Part shown: piece after piece, positions 1-9,800 of the stretch
Numbering within the stretch: the stretch's first letter is position 1
How the letters are laid out: every line of letters starts with the position of its first letter
Source of the DNA: CBDIDH01 sp965277595
GTDB taxonomy: Bacteria; Planctomycetota; Planctomycetia; Isosphaerales; Isosphaeraceae
DNA: 64,000 nt
Direction of reading: 5' to 3'
NCBI GenBank assembly: GCA_965277595.1
Contig: CBDIDH010000002.1
Span: 1,054,001-1,118,000, forward strand
Position numbers and translations under genes: made by a program
Notes under the pieces: generated by a model
Databases searched by the model: none
Told to the model about the DNA's origin: nothing
The model's input: the letters and a program-made list of their open reading frames with translations, nothing else

Positions 1-1573
1 ACTCGGCGGTCAGGTCCGACGGCGGCGAAGGGGGGGTGGCTTCAAGCCCTTCGTGCGCCTCGGGCAGATCAGCGGCCAGAGCCATCGCCCGGCGATAGAG
101 TTCCCGCGACTTCGCCGGATCGGCAAGTTCCAGGCTCCGCGCCCGAGCGATCAGCGCCTGGGCGTCGCGAAGTCCCCGGGTCACCTCGGTGAAGGCCGAT
201 CGCCAGTCGGGAGCCGACTGCGGAACGAGTCGTCCCCAGGCCAGGGCCGCCTCCTTGGCGGCGACGAGATGCGCGCCGGCTCGGGCGACCTCATAATCCG
301 CGCGCGCCCGATCGACCTCCGCGACGCGTTCCTTCACGCGCTCAATTCCCTTCCGCGCTCCGGGATGGCGTGGGGCGATCTCAAGGACGCGCTTCAGATG
401 GGCCGCCGCCGCGGCATACTCGCGCTGGCGAAAGGCTTCCTGGGCGGCGTCGAAGTGTCGGGCCAGAGGTTCGCCCATCTCCACGCGAAACCCGCAAGCA
501 CAGCGCGGCTCGTCAACCCAGTGGACCCGCTTATCGACCGGGCAGGTCCACTGCATCGAGGCCCCACAGTGTCGGCAATCGTGCGAGGCATTGGGCCGGG
601 AGACCTGCCGGAAATCGGTCACTCCGCCGCACGACCGGCACCGCAAGAGGCGAGGCGGGCCGACGACATTTTCAAAGGCCGCGGCCGGTGTCGCGTCGCG
701 AACCACGCCGATCGCCCGGCAGCCGCGCGCTATCAACCGCTCGGCGCGTTCGGGCGTGATCCCCAGCGTGGCCGCCTCGTCGAGCAGAACCCCTCGACTC
801 CCCTGATCGAGCCGCGTCAGCCCCTTGAGCGTGAACGCGATCGCCTCATTCAGCGTTTCTTCCGATTCCGCGACGAGCGTCCGGTCATACCGGGACCTGG
901 CCACCGGGTTGGTCAGATGGGCCTGGGCCAGAGTGACGACTTCCAGCCACGCGGTTTTCTCGGCCGTGACCTGCGACTTCTTCATCCAGCGCTGGCGTTC
1001 GGCATCGGCGCGGGTGGCGACGTCCCAGTCGGGCGCGTCGCGGGCGATCCCCAGCGCGTCATAGAGGTCGCGCTTGCGAAGGTGATCGAGAGCGACGCGG
1101 AGTTGTCGCCTCATGACCGGATCAACAAGATCGAGGGGCGGGTCGGACGTGTCGTCATCGCCCCCCGGCGCTTCGGGCTTCGGAGGAATCGTCGCAACCA
1201 GTTGATCCAGGTCGTCGACGGTCAGGCCGAGCCGGGCCGCCTCATCGCGCAGGGCCTTGCGGTCGGAAACCGTGAGCCCTCCCTTCGCCGAGCGGAGTCG
1301 AACGCGCTTTTGAAGCAGGTCAAGCTTCGCGTCGCGCTCGCCCCGGCGCAGGGCCGCGAGTTCGGCGTCATACGCGGCGCGGGCGGTCGGCTCGCCGAGC
1401 AGGGTCTGCCGGAGCGCGGGAATCTGATCGAGATAGGATTGATAGGTGTGCTTCGTCTTCGGGTTTCGCGTACCCGACGACCATGCGGGCTGACTTTTCG
1501 CCAGCGCGGCCTCGATGGTCGCTCGGTCGGCCCCCGGTTCGACGCCGAGCATCGCGTAATAATCGGGAACCAT
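1..1573 (-). CDS. DnaJ-like / zinc-ribbon / TPR-like protein, 3' end cut by window edge
   Basis: The reading frame runs from an ATG at 1573 and is still open at base 1, so about 524 residues are visible and the C-terminus is missing. The N-terminus (MVPDYYAMLGVEPGADRATI) looks like the start of a J-domain, and a second such stretch (RDLYDALGIARDAPDWDVAT) lies near residue 170; neither shows a clear HPD motif, so co-chaperone activity is doubtful. A Cys-rich region near residues 305-360 has CRSC, CRHC and CACG pairs and is probably a zinc ribbon. After it comes an Ala/Arg-rich helical stretch resembling TPR repeats (YAAAAAHLKRVLEIAPRHPG). It is the last of three co-oriented genes after the FKBP and GAF genes. 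Coding on this strand is supported by the ordered domain-like content; long open frames on the plus strand here look like high-GC shadows. Function is unknown. Confidence 0.8.
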   Translation of the reverse strand, partial: MVPDYYAMLGVEPGADRATIEAALAKSQPAWSSGTRNPKTKHTYQSYLDQIPALRQTLLGEPTARAAYDAELAALRRGERDAKLDLLQKRVRLRSAKGGLTVSDRKALRDEAARLGLTVDDLDQLVATIPPKPEAPGGDDDTSDPPLDLVDPVMRRQLRVALDHLRKRDLYDALGIARDAPDWDVATRADAERQRWMKKSQVTAEKTAWLEVVTLAQAHLTNPVARSRYDRTLVAESEETLNEAIAFTLKGLTRLDQGSRGVLLDEAATLGITPERAERLIARGCRAIGVVRDATPAAAFENVVGPPRLLRCRSCGGVTDFRQVSRPNASHDCRHCGASMQWTCPVDKRVHWVDEPRCACGFRVEMGEPLARHFDAAQEAFRQREYAAAAAHLKRVLEIAPRHPGARKGIERVKERVAEVDRARADYEVARAGAHLVAAKEAALAWGRLVPQSAPDWRSAFTEVTRGLRDAQALIARARSLELADPAKSRELYRRAMALAADLPEAHEGLEATPPSPPSDLTAE

Positions 1574-1755
1574 CGTCGGCCGCCGAGACCCCCGGGACAA
1601 GGTGGATTCGACCGGACACCCTCACTCAGACTGACTATTGTCCGTGTCCAACCACCCCGCGTCCAGCCTTGGCTCTCGAATCGGAATCCCAGCGCGAAGA
1701 ACCTGCCCAACGATCCAAGACGCGTCGGTCTTCCGTCCCCTCGGCGTCTCCTCGG

Positions 1756-2184
1756 TCAATTCACGATCTTCAGAATCTCCGCCTCAACGGATGCATCGTC
1801 TTCCCTACCCGAGAGCGCGAGAGAGACCACCATCACGACCGTTCCCGAACCATCAAAAATCGGCACCGCAACCGACCGATCGGCGCCGAACCGGCGGAGC
1901 CAGAGCCCGGAACCGGAATCAGGCGGCAGAGCCTCGGTGCGCGAGACGGCCGTCTGGCCCGATCGAGCGGCGCGAACGATCCCCAGGTTCGCCGCCGAGA
2001 TCGGCACCGACCGCGTCGCCTCGGCGAATCCCCGGGCCACCTCGCCGGGCAGATCCTCAGCCGCGGAAAAGGCGACCAGTTCCAGCCGATCGGCCACGAC
2101 GTTCCACCAGCCAGCCGCCCGGGCGCGGACGTGGTGGAGAAGGGTGTTGAGTCGGTCAGTCGGGTTCGGCCCGGAGTCGTTCAT
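1756..2184 (-). CDS. GAF-domain protein
   Basis: A 142-residue protein beginning MNDSGPNPTDRLNTLLHHVR. It reads as a single GAF fold: an N-terminal helix, strands around VADRLELVAFSAAEDLP, a central segment GLWLRRFGADRSVAVPIFDG and the closing strand GTVVMVVSLALSG. GAF domains bind small ligands or act as dimerising sensors, usually joined to an output domain; none is present here, so it may act as a free sensor or partner. A TTG at 2214 would add ten residues and would almost touch the FKBP stop codon, but neither start has a convincing Shine-Dalgarno, so the ATG is preferred. It lies 30 bases after the FKBP gene and is probably in one operon with it. No ligand can be deduced. Confidence 0.72.
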   Translation of the reverse strand: MNDSGPNPTDRLNTLLHHVRARAAGWWNVVADRLELVAFSAAEDLPGEVARGFAEATRSVPISAANLGIVRAARSGQTAVSRTEALPPDSGSGLWLRRFGADRSVAVPIFDGSGTVVMVVSLALSGREDDASVEAEILKIVN

Positions 2185-2214
2185 CGGAAGAAGGATCAAT
2201 TCCGATCCATTCAA

Positions 2215-2547
2215 TCAGTTGATCTTCAACAACTCGACGTCGAAAAGCAGGGTCGCGTTCGGCGGAATCGCCCCCCCCGCGCCTCGCGAGCCGTAACCTT
2301 CCTCGGGGGGAATCGTCAGCTTGCGATGGCCGCCGACCTTCATGCCGGCAACGCCGACGTCCCAGCCCTTGATGACCCGTCCCTGGCCGAGCGGGAAGCT
2401 GAACGGCTGGCCGCGATCGCGTGAGCTATCGAACTTGCGACCGTCTTCGAGCGTGCCGGTGTAGTGAACCGAGACCATATCGCCCGCCTTGCACTCGGCC
2501 CCGGTGCCGGCCCGGATATCAACGATCTCTGTCTTGAAGTCGGCCAT
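2215..2547 (-). CDS. FKBP-type peptidyl-prolyl cis-trans isomerase
   Basis: A 110-residue single-domain FKBP that catalyses cis-trans isomerisation of Xaa-Pro bonds. The hallmark pattern is intact: VHYTGTLEDGRKFDSS, then the VIKGWDVGVAGMKVGG loop, then IPPEEGYGSRG and the closing IPPNATLLFDVELL strand. The Tyr, Phe, Asp, Trp and Tyr side chains that line the FKBP pocket can all be matched to these segments. There is no signal peptide, so it should be cytoplasmic. Length matches minimal human FKBP12-like bacterial members. It is the first gene of a likely three-gene minus-strand unit with the GAF and DnaJ-like genes. Confidence 0.95.
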   Translation of the reverse strand: MADFKTEIVDIRAGTGAECKAGDMVSVHYTGTLEDGRKFDSSRDRGQPFSFPLGQGRVIKGWDVGVAGMKVGGHRKLTIPPEEGYGSRGAGGAIPPNATLLFDVELLKIN

Positions 2548-2982
2548 GAGCGAACCTTTGCCACGTCGAGGAAAATGGAGAGAAAGCCCTGTTTCGGCTC
2601 CGTCGCGACCCTCGCCGTCATGTTACCCGTCTGGCCGTCCGCGACGCAACCCGCACGGGCGATTGGCACAGGGCTGTCTTCTTCTCGGAATCATCAAGGA
2701 CCGATGACCAAGGACCAATGACCGACGAAAAAACGAAAACAGGATGCTCAGGCAAGAGCGTTGACGCCTTTTTTTGGGCATCGGTTCTTGGTCATAGGTC
2801 ATGAATTCTCTGGGAAGCGGGACGGGCGATTGCCCCCTGATAAGAATCTGCCGAGCGTGATTGAAACGCCTCGCACAGGACGACACGCCCCCCGCGACCC
2901 TCTTTCCGGCCCGAAGAGGCTCCGATATCCTCTCGGGGCGGCAAAGGGATCGCGAGGAGGGTTCGGACTGGGGGATTCGCGG
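2548..2982. other. Divergent intergenic region, no gene seen
   Basis: This gap lies between the FKBP gene (minus) and the Rid gene (plus), so both upstream regions are here. It holds one GACCNAN inverted-repeat element (2696-2803) and nothing else I can name. The plus-strand frame leading into the Rid gene stays open through part of it, but that stretch lacks similarity to the family and includes the repeat. Confidence 0.6.
2696..2803. repeat. GACCNAN inverted-repeat element 1
   Basis: The left arm (2696-2725) contains GACCGATGACCAAGGACCAA and the right arm (2778-2803) contains TTCTTGGTCATAGGTCAT. The arms pair imperfectly around a loop of about 50 bases. The element lies between divergent genes, so it cannot be acting as a terminator for either. 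Confidence 0.85.
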
Positions 2983-3408
2983 ATGACACCGAAAGTCAAT
3001 GTGACCGTGACCGAGCGGCACGGAAGGCGTTATGCGTCGACGGGATCGGCCTGGGAGCCGAAGATCGGCTATTCAAGGGCCGTGCGCGTGGGCGACCAGA
3101 TCGCCGTGACCGGAACCGTGGGCGTCGAGGCCGACGGCACCTTCGCGCCGACGATCGCCGGACAGACCCGCAGAGCCCTGGAAATTGTTCTCGCGGCGGT
3201 TGAAGCGCTGGGAGGTAAGGCGTCGGACGTGATCCGAACAAGGATGTACCTTGTCGATATCCGCACCTGGCAAGAGGTTGGCGAGGCGCACGGCGAGGTC
3301 TTCGGCCAGATCCGCCCGGCGACGACGCTGGTCGAGGTCGCCCGCCTGATCGACGACGCCGCCCTGATCGAGATCGAGGCCGACGCCGTCGTCCAGAACG
3401 ACGCCTGA
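2983..3408 (+). CDS. Rid-family (YjgF/YER057c/UK114) protein
   Basis: A 141-residue Rid-family protein starting MTPKVNVTVTERHGRRYAST. The fold signature is clear: VGDQIAVTGTVG, then GGKASDVIRTRMYLVDI, then PATTLVEVARLIDDAALIEI. RidA proteins hydrolyse reactive enamine/imine intermediates using an Arg in the segment PARSCVEVARL (Arg105 in the enteric protein). Here the aligned segment is PATTLVEVARL, with Thr in place of that Arg, so it is likelier to belong to one of the Rid subgroups that lack the catalytic arginine. I chose the ATG at 2983 because family similarity starts there; upstream residues in the same frame come from intergenic repeat DNA. It converges on the cytochrome gene with only 13 bases between stop codons. 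Confidence 0.88.
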   Translation: MTPKVNVTVTERHGRRYASTGSAWEPKIGYSRAVRVGDQIAVTGTVGVEADGTFAPTIAGQTRRALEIVLAAVEALGGKASDVIRTRMYLVDIRTWQEVGEAHGEVFGQIRPATTLVEVARLIDDAALIEIEADAVVQNDA

Positions 3409-3421
3409 ACAGAGCGTTTTT

Positions 3422-3853
3422 TCAAGGAGTCCGCAAGGCCCCGGGCACCGTTCGTCCGGCCAGATGATAAACATACGCGGCGACCGCCCGGACCGAGTCC
3501 GGGCCGAGCGTCCGGCCCCAGCCGGGCATGGCCGTGTTATCAACCCCGCGATCGACGACCGAGACCACGGCCTCGGGCGCATCGCCGTGCTTCCAGGTCG
3601 CGTCGGTCAGGTTGCCGACGGGGGGACCGGCGAGCCCCCTGGCAATCGGCCCGTCGCCACGCCCGGCGCTTCCGTGACAACTGACGCAACGGTCGAGATA
3701 GATTTCACGCCCTTTGACCAGCAACGGGTCGGCCGCGATTTCTTTTGGCGGCGGTGTTCGCGGCGTTCGAAGCAGGGAGAGCGCCGCGATGGCGGCCACG
3801 AGCAGAAGGACAGTTCCCAGGCCCGCCCAACGCGCGGCCCGAGGGTCAGACAT
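3422..3853 (-). CDS. Membrane-anchored c-type cytochrome
   Basis: A 143-residue protein with an N-terminal membrane anchor (residues about 10-28, GLGTVLLLVAAIAALSLL) followed by one heme-c domain. The heme motif is C56-V-S-C59-H60, and the likely axial Met is in DNTAMPGWG near residue 109. The layout is that of a class I cytochrome c held on the outer face of the cytoplasmic membrane. It starts eight bases inside the end of the upstream isomerase gene, so the two are translationally coupled and probably work in the same compartment. The electron partner is unknown. Confidence 0.9.
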   Translation of the reverse strand: MSDPRAARWAGLGTVLLLVAAIAALSLLRTPRTPPPKEIAADPLLVKGREIYLDRCVSCHGSAGRGDGPIARGLAGPPVGNLTDATWKHGDAPEAVVSVVDRGVDNTAMPGWGRTLGPDSVRAVAAYVYHLAGRTVPGALRTP

Positions 3854-4781
3854 CGCAGACGGTCACAGCCTGCTGAAGACCGGCGAGAGGGTCGCGGGTG
3901 GGAATGAACTCCTGGCCGACGTAGCCCTGGTAGCCGATTTCAAGCAGCGCTTCCATGATCGCCTTGTAGGCGATTTCCTGGTTGTCGTCGAGCTCGCCGC
4001 GGCCAGGGTTGCCGGCGGTGTGGACGTGGCCAATGTAGTCCTTGTGCTGGCGAAGGCGGCGGATCACGTCGCCGTCCATGATCTGGACGTGGTAGACGTC
4101 AAACAGGAGCTTCATGTTCGGCGACCCGACGCGCTTGATGATGTCAATGCAGTAATCGGTATGGTTCCCCTGATAACCCGGATGCCCCTTCATCGGGTGC
4201 GAGGTGTCGCGGGTGTTGAGCATCTCCAGGCAGAGGTTCACCTTCTTCTTCTCGGCGTGACCGATGATCTGCTTGTACCCTTCGACGCAGTTGTCCGCGC
4301 CTTCCTCGTCGGTCAGCCCTTCCTTCATGCCCGTGAAGCAGATGACGCTCTTGTAGCCATACTCGGCGCAGGCGTCGATGGCGTCGCGCGTGGCCTTGAG
4401 AACCTCGTCGCGGTACTTCGGGTTATTGAAGCCGCGAACAAAGGGGGGTCTGTCGCCCATGTCGATCGTCCCGATGGCGCATTCGAGCCCCGCCTCCTTG
4501 AGCCGCGGAAAGAACTTGGGCGGGAGCAGCTCAATGCTCACGCAGCCGAGGTCTTTAGCGACCTGGATCATTTGCGGGAGTTCCCAGTACGGGGCATAAC
4601 ACCAGTGGACGAGCGATTGCTTGATCCGGCCCTTTTTCACTCTCTTGCTCGCCGAATCCTCCCCGGCGCGCGCCGAGGCCCCCAGGCCGATCGCCGCGGC
4701 GGCCCCGAGAACGCCTCGACGAGTCAGCCGGCCGGTCTCCATCGGGTTGTCCATGCGGTCAACAGGCGTGAAGTCGTTCAC
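3846..4781 (-). CDS. Tat-exported sugar phosphate isomerase/epimerase-like TIM barrel
   Basis: A 311-residue protein of the xylose-isomerase-like TIM-barrel superfamily, close in style to hydroxypyruvate isomerase and sugar phosphate isomerase/epimerase proteins. Metal-site segments are visible: LCLEMLNTR (Glu), LLFDVYHVQIMDGD (Asp, His), IGHVHTAGNPGRGELDD (His) and GYVGQEFIPTRD (Glu). The N-terminus has a Tat signal with TRRGVLGAAAAIGLGASARA at residues 19-38, which puts the enzyme outside the cytoplasm; this is common in planctomycetes. The chosen start is GTG at 4781 because GGGGAG lies nine bases upstream; ATG codons at 4754 and 4742 would still keep the twin Arg. Substrate cannot be told from sequence. 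Confidence 0.9.
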   Translation of the reverse strand: MNDFTPVDRMDNPMETGRLTRRGVLGAAAAIGLGASARAGEDSASKRVKKGRIKQSLVHWCYAPYWELPQMIQVAKDLGCVSIELLPPKFFPRLKEAGLECAIGTIDMGDRPPFVRGFNNPKYRDEVLKATRDAIDACAEYGYKSVICFTGMKEGLTDEEGADNCVEGYKQIIGHAEKKKVNLCLEMLNTRDTSHPMKGHPGYQGNHTDYCIDIIKRVGSPNMKLLFDVYHVQIMDGDVIRRLRQHKDYIGHVHTAGNPGRGELDDNQEIAYKAIMEALLEIGYQGYVGQEFIPTRDPLAGLQQAVTVCDV

Positions 4782-4880
4782 GGTCCATCGCTCCCCTTCT
4801 TGGTTGGCCTCTGGGACGTCGTTTCCTCGAAGGTTACACGCACGGCGGGCCCAGAGGAAGGCGGGAGAATGGCAAAGTCG

Positions 4881-4948
4881 CGATGACCAGGGACCGATGG
4901 ACCGAAAACTTCGACTTTTCGGTCCTTGGTTCTCGCCCTTCGGTCCTT
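4881..4948. repeat. GACCNAN inverted-repeat element 2
   Basis: The left arm is ATGACCAGGGACCGATGGACC (starting 4883) and the right arm is TCGGTCCTTGG plus TTCGGTCC (to 4946), around a very short loop. The segment GGGAGAATGGCAAAGTC sits just before it at 4863-4879; its reverse complement recurs in each 102-bp unit at 54953-55612. It lies between divergent genes. Confidence 0.8.
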
Positions 4949-5118
4949 AAAAAAGCCCGACTTTGCAATCCAATGGCTTCCGGGGCAAAATTCCGTTGCG
5001 GGGAAGGCGGCGTTGGGCTAGCGTGTTCGGTTGTGGGGCGCACGAAGTCAAAGTGGTTTCCGACCGGAATGGCCGGAGAGAGCCCGGAACGTCGACACGC
5101 CGCGGCCGTGAGGTGCTC

Positions 5119-6666
5119 ATGCCGCCAGCTCTCCCCCTGGACCCCGGCACGATCCTCGCGCAGTCGGCGAAGGCGGCTGATCTCTCGGAGCACGCCCTGG
5201 CCATCGTCGCGGCGGTCGTTGCCATCCTCTGCATGCTCGTCGTGGCGGTTTACCTCCACCAGTTGGGGAACCGCCACGCCCGGCTGCTCGCGCACCTGGA
5301 AAGCGAGCTGATCGAGCGGCAGAAGGCCGAAGAAAAGCTGAAGGCTTCCGAGGGGTTTTACCACTCGCTCGTCGAGAGCCTTCCCGCCGCGATCCTGCGC
5401 AAGGGGCTCGACGGCCGGTTCACCTTCGGGAACCAGAAGTTCTACGCCGCGGTCGGCGTCCACCACCCGGACCAGATCGAGGGGAAGACCGACCTCGATT
5501 TCTTCCCTCAGGCCCTCGCGCGCAAGTTTCAGGCCGACGACCGCCGGGTCATCGAGACCGGCCAGCCGTTCGAGGCGGTCGAGGAAAACGTCACCCCTCA
5601 GGGCGAGACGATCCACGTTCAGGTGATCAAGACCCCTTTGACCGACACCCAGGGGCGAATCACCGGCGTGCAGGCCATCTTCTGGGACGTCACCGAGCGG
5701 AAAAAGGCCGAGGAGATGCTCGTCTCGCAGAATATCCGCCTTCAGGAAATGGCCGCTTCCGAGCGCGAGGCGCACGCCGCGGTGATGCAGGCGCAGAGCC
5801 AGCTTGTGCAGGCGGAGAAGCTCGCGAGCCTCGGCCTGATCGTCGCCGGGGTCGCGCACGAGATCAACAACCCGGTCTCGTTCGTCACCAACAACGTCGC
5901 CGTCCTCGGGCGTGACTTCGGCGAGCTTCGCGACCTGATTGACCTGTACAAGGAAGCCGACGACCTGATCGCCTCGGCACGCTCTGAACTGGCCGACCGG
6001 ATTCACGACTTCTGCGACCGGGTCGACATGCCGTACACCCTCTCGAACATCGAGAACCTGATCGCTCGGTCGCGCGACGGCCTCAAGCGAATCCAGCAGA
6101 TTGTCGGCCACCTTCGCCTCTTCGCCCACCTTGACGAGGGGGACGTCAACGAGGCGGACCTGATCGAGGGCATCGAGTCAACCGCGGCGATCCTGATCGG
6201 CTACGCCCGCAAGAAGTCGATCACCTTGAAGATGGAACTGACGCCGATTCCGACCGTCTCCTGCAACCTCGCGAAGGTCAACCAGGTGGTCATGAACCTT
6301 CTCACCAACGCCATCGACGCCTCGCCCGAAGGGGGAACGGTCCACGTCCGCACCCGTCCCGAGGCCGGCGGCGTTCGGATCGAGGTCGCCGACGCGGGCT
6401 GCGGCATCGAGGAGTCGGTTCGCGCCCGGATCTTTGACCCCTTCTTCACCACGAAGCCGGTCGGCCAGGGAACCGGCCTGGGCCTCTCGATCAGCTACGG
6501 GATCGTCAAGGACCACGGCGGCACGATCGAGGTCGATTCCGCTCCCGGTCAAGGGGCCTGCTTCGTCGTGCATCTCCCTCTGCGCCCCCCGCCTCGTGAT
6601 CCTCATCGCAACCCCGACAGCCCCTCCCCCCGCGCCGACAACGCTCTCGCCGACAGCCCCCGCTGA
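5119..6666 (+). CDS. PAS-domain sensor histidine kinase
   Basis: A 515-residue membrane sensor kinase. One transmembrane helix (about residues 25-50, ALAIVAAVVAILCMLVVAVY) is followed by a coiled stretch, a PAS domain (about 75-195, ending FWDVTERKKAEE), a DHp helix with H-box AGVAHEINNPVSF (His247) and an HATPase domain. The N-box (NLLTNAIDAS), G1 (ADAGCGIEE), F-box (FDPFFTTK) and G2 (GTGLGLSISYGIV) are all intact, so it should be active. The insert between H-box and N-box is long, as in kinases with a divergent DHp. ATG at 5119 is chosen because GAGGTG lies about six bases upstream; the frame is open further upstream without kinase-like sequence. No response regulator is adjacent. Confidence 0.93.
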   Translation: MPPALPLDPGTILAQSAKAADLSEHALAIVAAVVAILCMLVVAVYLHQLGNRHARLLAHLESELIERQKAEEKLKASEGFYHSLVESLPAAILRKGLDGRFTFGNQKFYAAVGVHHPDQIEGKTDLDFFPQALARKFQADDRRVIETGQPFEAVEENVTPQGETIHVQVIKTPLTDTQGRITGVQAIFWDVTERKKAEEMLVSQNIRLQEMAASEREAHAAVMQAQSQLVQAEKLASLGLIVAGVAHEINNPVSFVTNNVAVLGRDFGELRDLIDLYKEADDLIASARSELADRIHDFCDRVDMPYTLSNIENLIARSRDGLKRIQQIVGHLRLFAHLDEGDVNEADLIEGIESTAAILIGYARKKSITLKMELTPIPTVSCNLAKVNQVVMNLLTNAIDASPEGGTVHVRTRPEAGGVRIEVADAGCGIEESVRARIFDPFFTTKPVGQGTGLGLSISYGIVKDHGGTIEVDSAPGQGACFVVHLPLRPPPRDPHRNPDSPSPRADNALADSPR

Positions 6667-6700
6667 GACTTTTCAGGAACAGGCCGGGCATTGCGTCTTG

Positions 6701-6780
6701 GATCGATGACCAATGCCCAATGACCGAGAATCAGAAACGCTTTAATTCATCGATCCTTGGTCATCGGTCATCGGTCCTTG
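6701..6780. repeat. GACCNAN inverted-repeat element 3
   Basis: The left arm is 6701-6729 (GATCGATGACCAATGCCC and onward) and the right arm is 6750-6780 (CGATCCTTGGTCATCGGTCA and onward). The arms pair over about 25 bases with mismatches, around a 20-base AT-rich loop. It sits between the convergent ends of the kinase and the large membrane protein and could end transcription there. Confidence 0.85.
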
Positions 6781-6801
6781 AACCCGATTCTCGGCCACGA
6801 C

Positions 6802-9800
6802 TCATGACCGGAGCCCGGCGGGACGATCCAGGGGCGTCGGTGGAAGAACGAGCCAGCCGGAGCGGCGGCCGTTGAGAGTCCGCGAATTGGACGCTTCCAG
6901 GTCCCAGGCCGCAACCCAGTCGGTCCAGCGGACGACGACATCGGCAAACCCCGCGATCGCGGGATCGGGACGATCGACCGAGGCGTCAGGCGTCGGGATA
7001 ATGCGATCGACGCCGCTTCGCTTGAAGAACCCGGCGAGAGCATCGCCCAGAACGCTCCGGCCGTCGACGTCAAGACTGGCCAGCCAGCCCGGTCGAGAGA
7101 TCCCCGCGTGGAGGAGCCGGCCGCGCTCTTCCAGGTCAAACCAGAAGGCGGTTCCTTCAAAACCGCTGGCGACCAGTTCGATCCGGATCCGATTCGTCGC
7201 CAGGTGAATCGAGCCGGTGCGGATCTCCAGACGGCCGAGCGTCCTGGTCTCGGCCAGAAGCGCGGCGAGGTCGCGATCGACGAACCGGCGGAGAGACTCC
7301 TCGACATGGTGCAGCCCTTCCCGACGCTTCAGGGCCGCGCCGTCGCGCCCGACCCGACGCGCCCGGCGGAGTCGGCCGAACAGCTTCGGCAGGGTTCCCG
7401 AATGAAAGCCGGGCCGCAAGAGTCCGGAAATGGTCTCGCCGTGCTCGCCGACAACCACCGGCCCGAGCGCCTCGGGTCGATTGGCCTCGTAAAGCCGCCA
7501 GTTGGACTTCAATTCCCAGACGAGAAAGCCGAAGACGCCGGGCAAGAGCAAGACGTTCGCCCCGGCAACGAAGATGGCCAGGTCGCGCCCCAGAAACGGA
7601 GTCAGCGCGGCGGCGAAGACCCGGGTGATCCGAATCGACATCGGTAAAATCACCTTGTGCGAGACGGTCACCACGGGAAAATGCTTGATCGGGTTGATCT
7701 GCGGCTCGATCAGCAGGTTGACATAGATTCGCACCAGGTACGCCACGACGCCCCAGGCCAGGCCGAGCATCGCCTTGAACGCCAAAACGGCCGTTGACTG
7801 CCCCTTGCGAAACCGGAGCCACTCGTCAACCGCGTAAATGACCTTCTCAACCCATTCCAGAATCCGCTGGAATTCCGACATCACGATCCGAAAAAGACCC
7901 GGCACCACCTCGGAGCCGATCACCCGAAGCGCCCTGACGACCTTCTCGGCCACGACCTCTTCCAACGCCCGGCCCGCCCTGGTATTGAAGGCCAGGCAGG
8001 CCAGGGCGAAGACCGCCAGCGCCAGACTCAACGCGAAGATCGGGCCTGCCCCGGCCAGCCAGGCGATCAGCCAGACCGGGCCGGCCACGGTCAACGGTTT
8101 CAGGGCGATGGTCCAGACGGCCGCGACCACCTCGCTTCCCAGCACCCGAAGCAAAACCGGGTTGTTCAGGAGCCAGGTCGGCAGGTCCAGAAAGACCGCG
8201 CGGAGCGCCCGGCCAAACGAGCGGATCGCTCCCACGAGCCGCGACCGGAACCGCGCGAAGTTGATCGCGGCCAGGGCCACCGAGCCGAGCAGAAGAATGC
8301 TCCACTCGTTCACGAATTCGTGATGGATCGCCGGCCGATGCGTCATCAGTTCGGTCAAGGACACGACAACCAGTTCGTCGATTTCCTGAAGGCCCTTCAA
8401 GACCACGAAGGCCCCGCCAAAAGGGAGCACGACGAAGCGCGTGAGCGTCCGTCCCCAGGCGGTGCCGAAGGCCAGCGAGCTGAGCCGCTGAAGCCAACGC
8501 AGGTAGATTTCGCCCCGGCGATGCACGCCGTCGAGCCGGTCGGCCAGGGCGTGGTCGGTCTTCAAGAGGCGATCGCCTCGGAGGAATTCCGAAGGACTGG
8601 CGAGGTCGGGAAGCTTCAGATCCCCCTTCGAAGCGGCGTCGCGAAGGTCGCCCAGGCTGGAAAATCCGCGGCCGACGATCCGGTCAAGCAACTCCTCGAC
8701 GAGCTTGCCGCGAGCCACCCGCTCGGGAAGGTCGCGCGGAGGCACCCAGGTCTCGGCCAGGGTTGACTCGATCGTCGGCCGGAACTGCTCGCGGAGATCG
8801 TGTTCGACCCGATGCAGGGCCGATCGGAACAACCCTTCAAGCCGGCCGCGTTCCTCGCGCGTGAGCTTCACGGCGGGGAGCCTCTTCGCGGCGCTTCGGA
8901 GGTGATTGGAGATCGCCACGAGCCGGAGATGCGGCAAGGGGCGTTTCAAGGGCTGGCGGCCCAACGAAAGAACCCAGCCGATCGCGTCGAGCCGAAAGAC
9001 CTCGCGTTCGTGGTCAATGCAGACCTTTTGAAGGTCGTAGAGCATTCGAGCCTCGGGCGACCAGAACCCGCCTGGCGCACTGCGGAGCAAGGGGGCCAGG
9101 GCATCGGCCCAGGTCTCGGATTCGCCCTTGCGGACGAAGAGGGCCCGGGTGAGGCGGTCGGCCAGGTGCTTCAGTTCCGAACGCGCCGCGGCGCGGCCGA
9201 TCTCCGAATTCGAACGCGCCGCCGATCCGGCCCAGAGCAGCGCCGCGCGGACCGAGTTGCCCCGCGTCGAGGCGGCCTTGGCCTTCGCCGCGAGCCCTTG
9301 CCCACGCCCCGAACCTTCGCCCCAGGCATCGACAACACTTTGTCTCGGCCGGTCGGCGATCGGGTCGTGGTCGGGGAGCTCAACCGGCTCGTCGGCGGCC
9401 TCGGCGGGATCAGGCGCGCCGGCGGGGCGGCTCCCGGCAAGCAAGGCCGTGGCGTCGACGTCGGCGGCAAGCAGCGCCTCGATCGTCGCCTGGTCTTCCA
9501 ACGCCGGGAAGGTGTAGGCGAGCAACCCCGGGGCGAACCGAGAGAGATCGAGAAAGGCGGCGGCGAAGGCTTCAAAGACGGCGGAGTCGCCGCATTCTGG
9601 AGCAAGTCGGCCATCCTGGACAAGCACGGCGCGGGCTTCCTCGAACTCGGTCCGACCGATCGCGCCGATCCGTGCATCGAGGCCGGACGCGTCAAGCGTC
9701 CCTCGATCCAGGGCCTTGCGAATCTCGGCCTGGATGCGGGCTCGAAAGAGGCGTCGCCAGGCGGTTGTGAGCAGAGCGCCGGGGTCGGCCCTGGCCAGTT

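Noticed and set aside
53..2296. Very long plus-strand open frame (about 747 codons)
   Set aside because: It is antisense to the DnaJ-like, GAF and FKBP genes, which have recognisable domains. High GC makes stop codons rare in shadow frames. Similar shadows exist opposite most large genes (for example opposite the RND, fusion, GT-C and PEPC genes).
5119..6666. Histidine kinase paired with the receivers at 62599-63940
   Set aside because: They are 56 kb apart with different contexts. The receivers have their own upstream coupled gene at the right edge.
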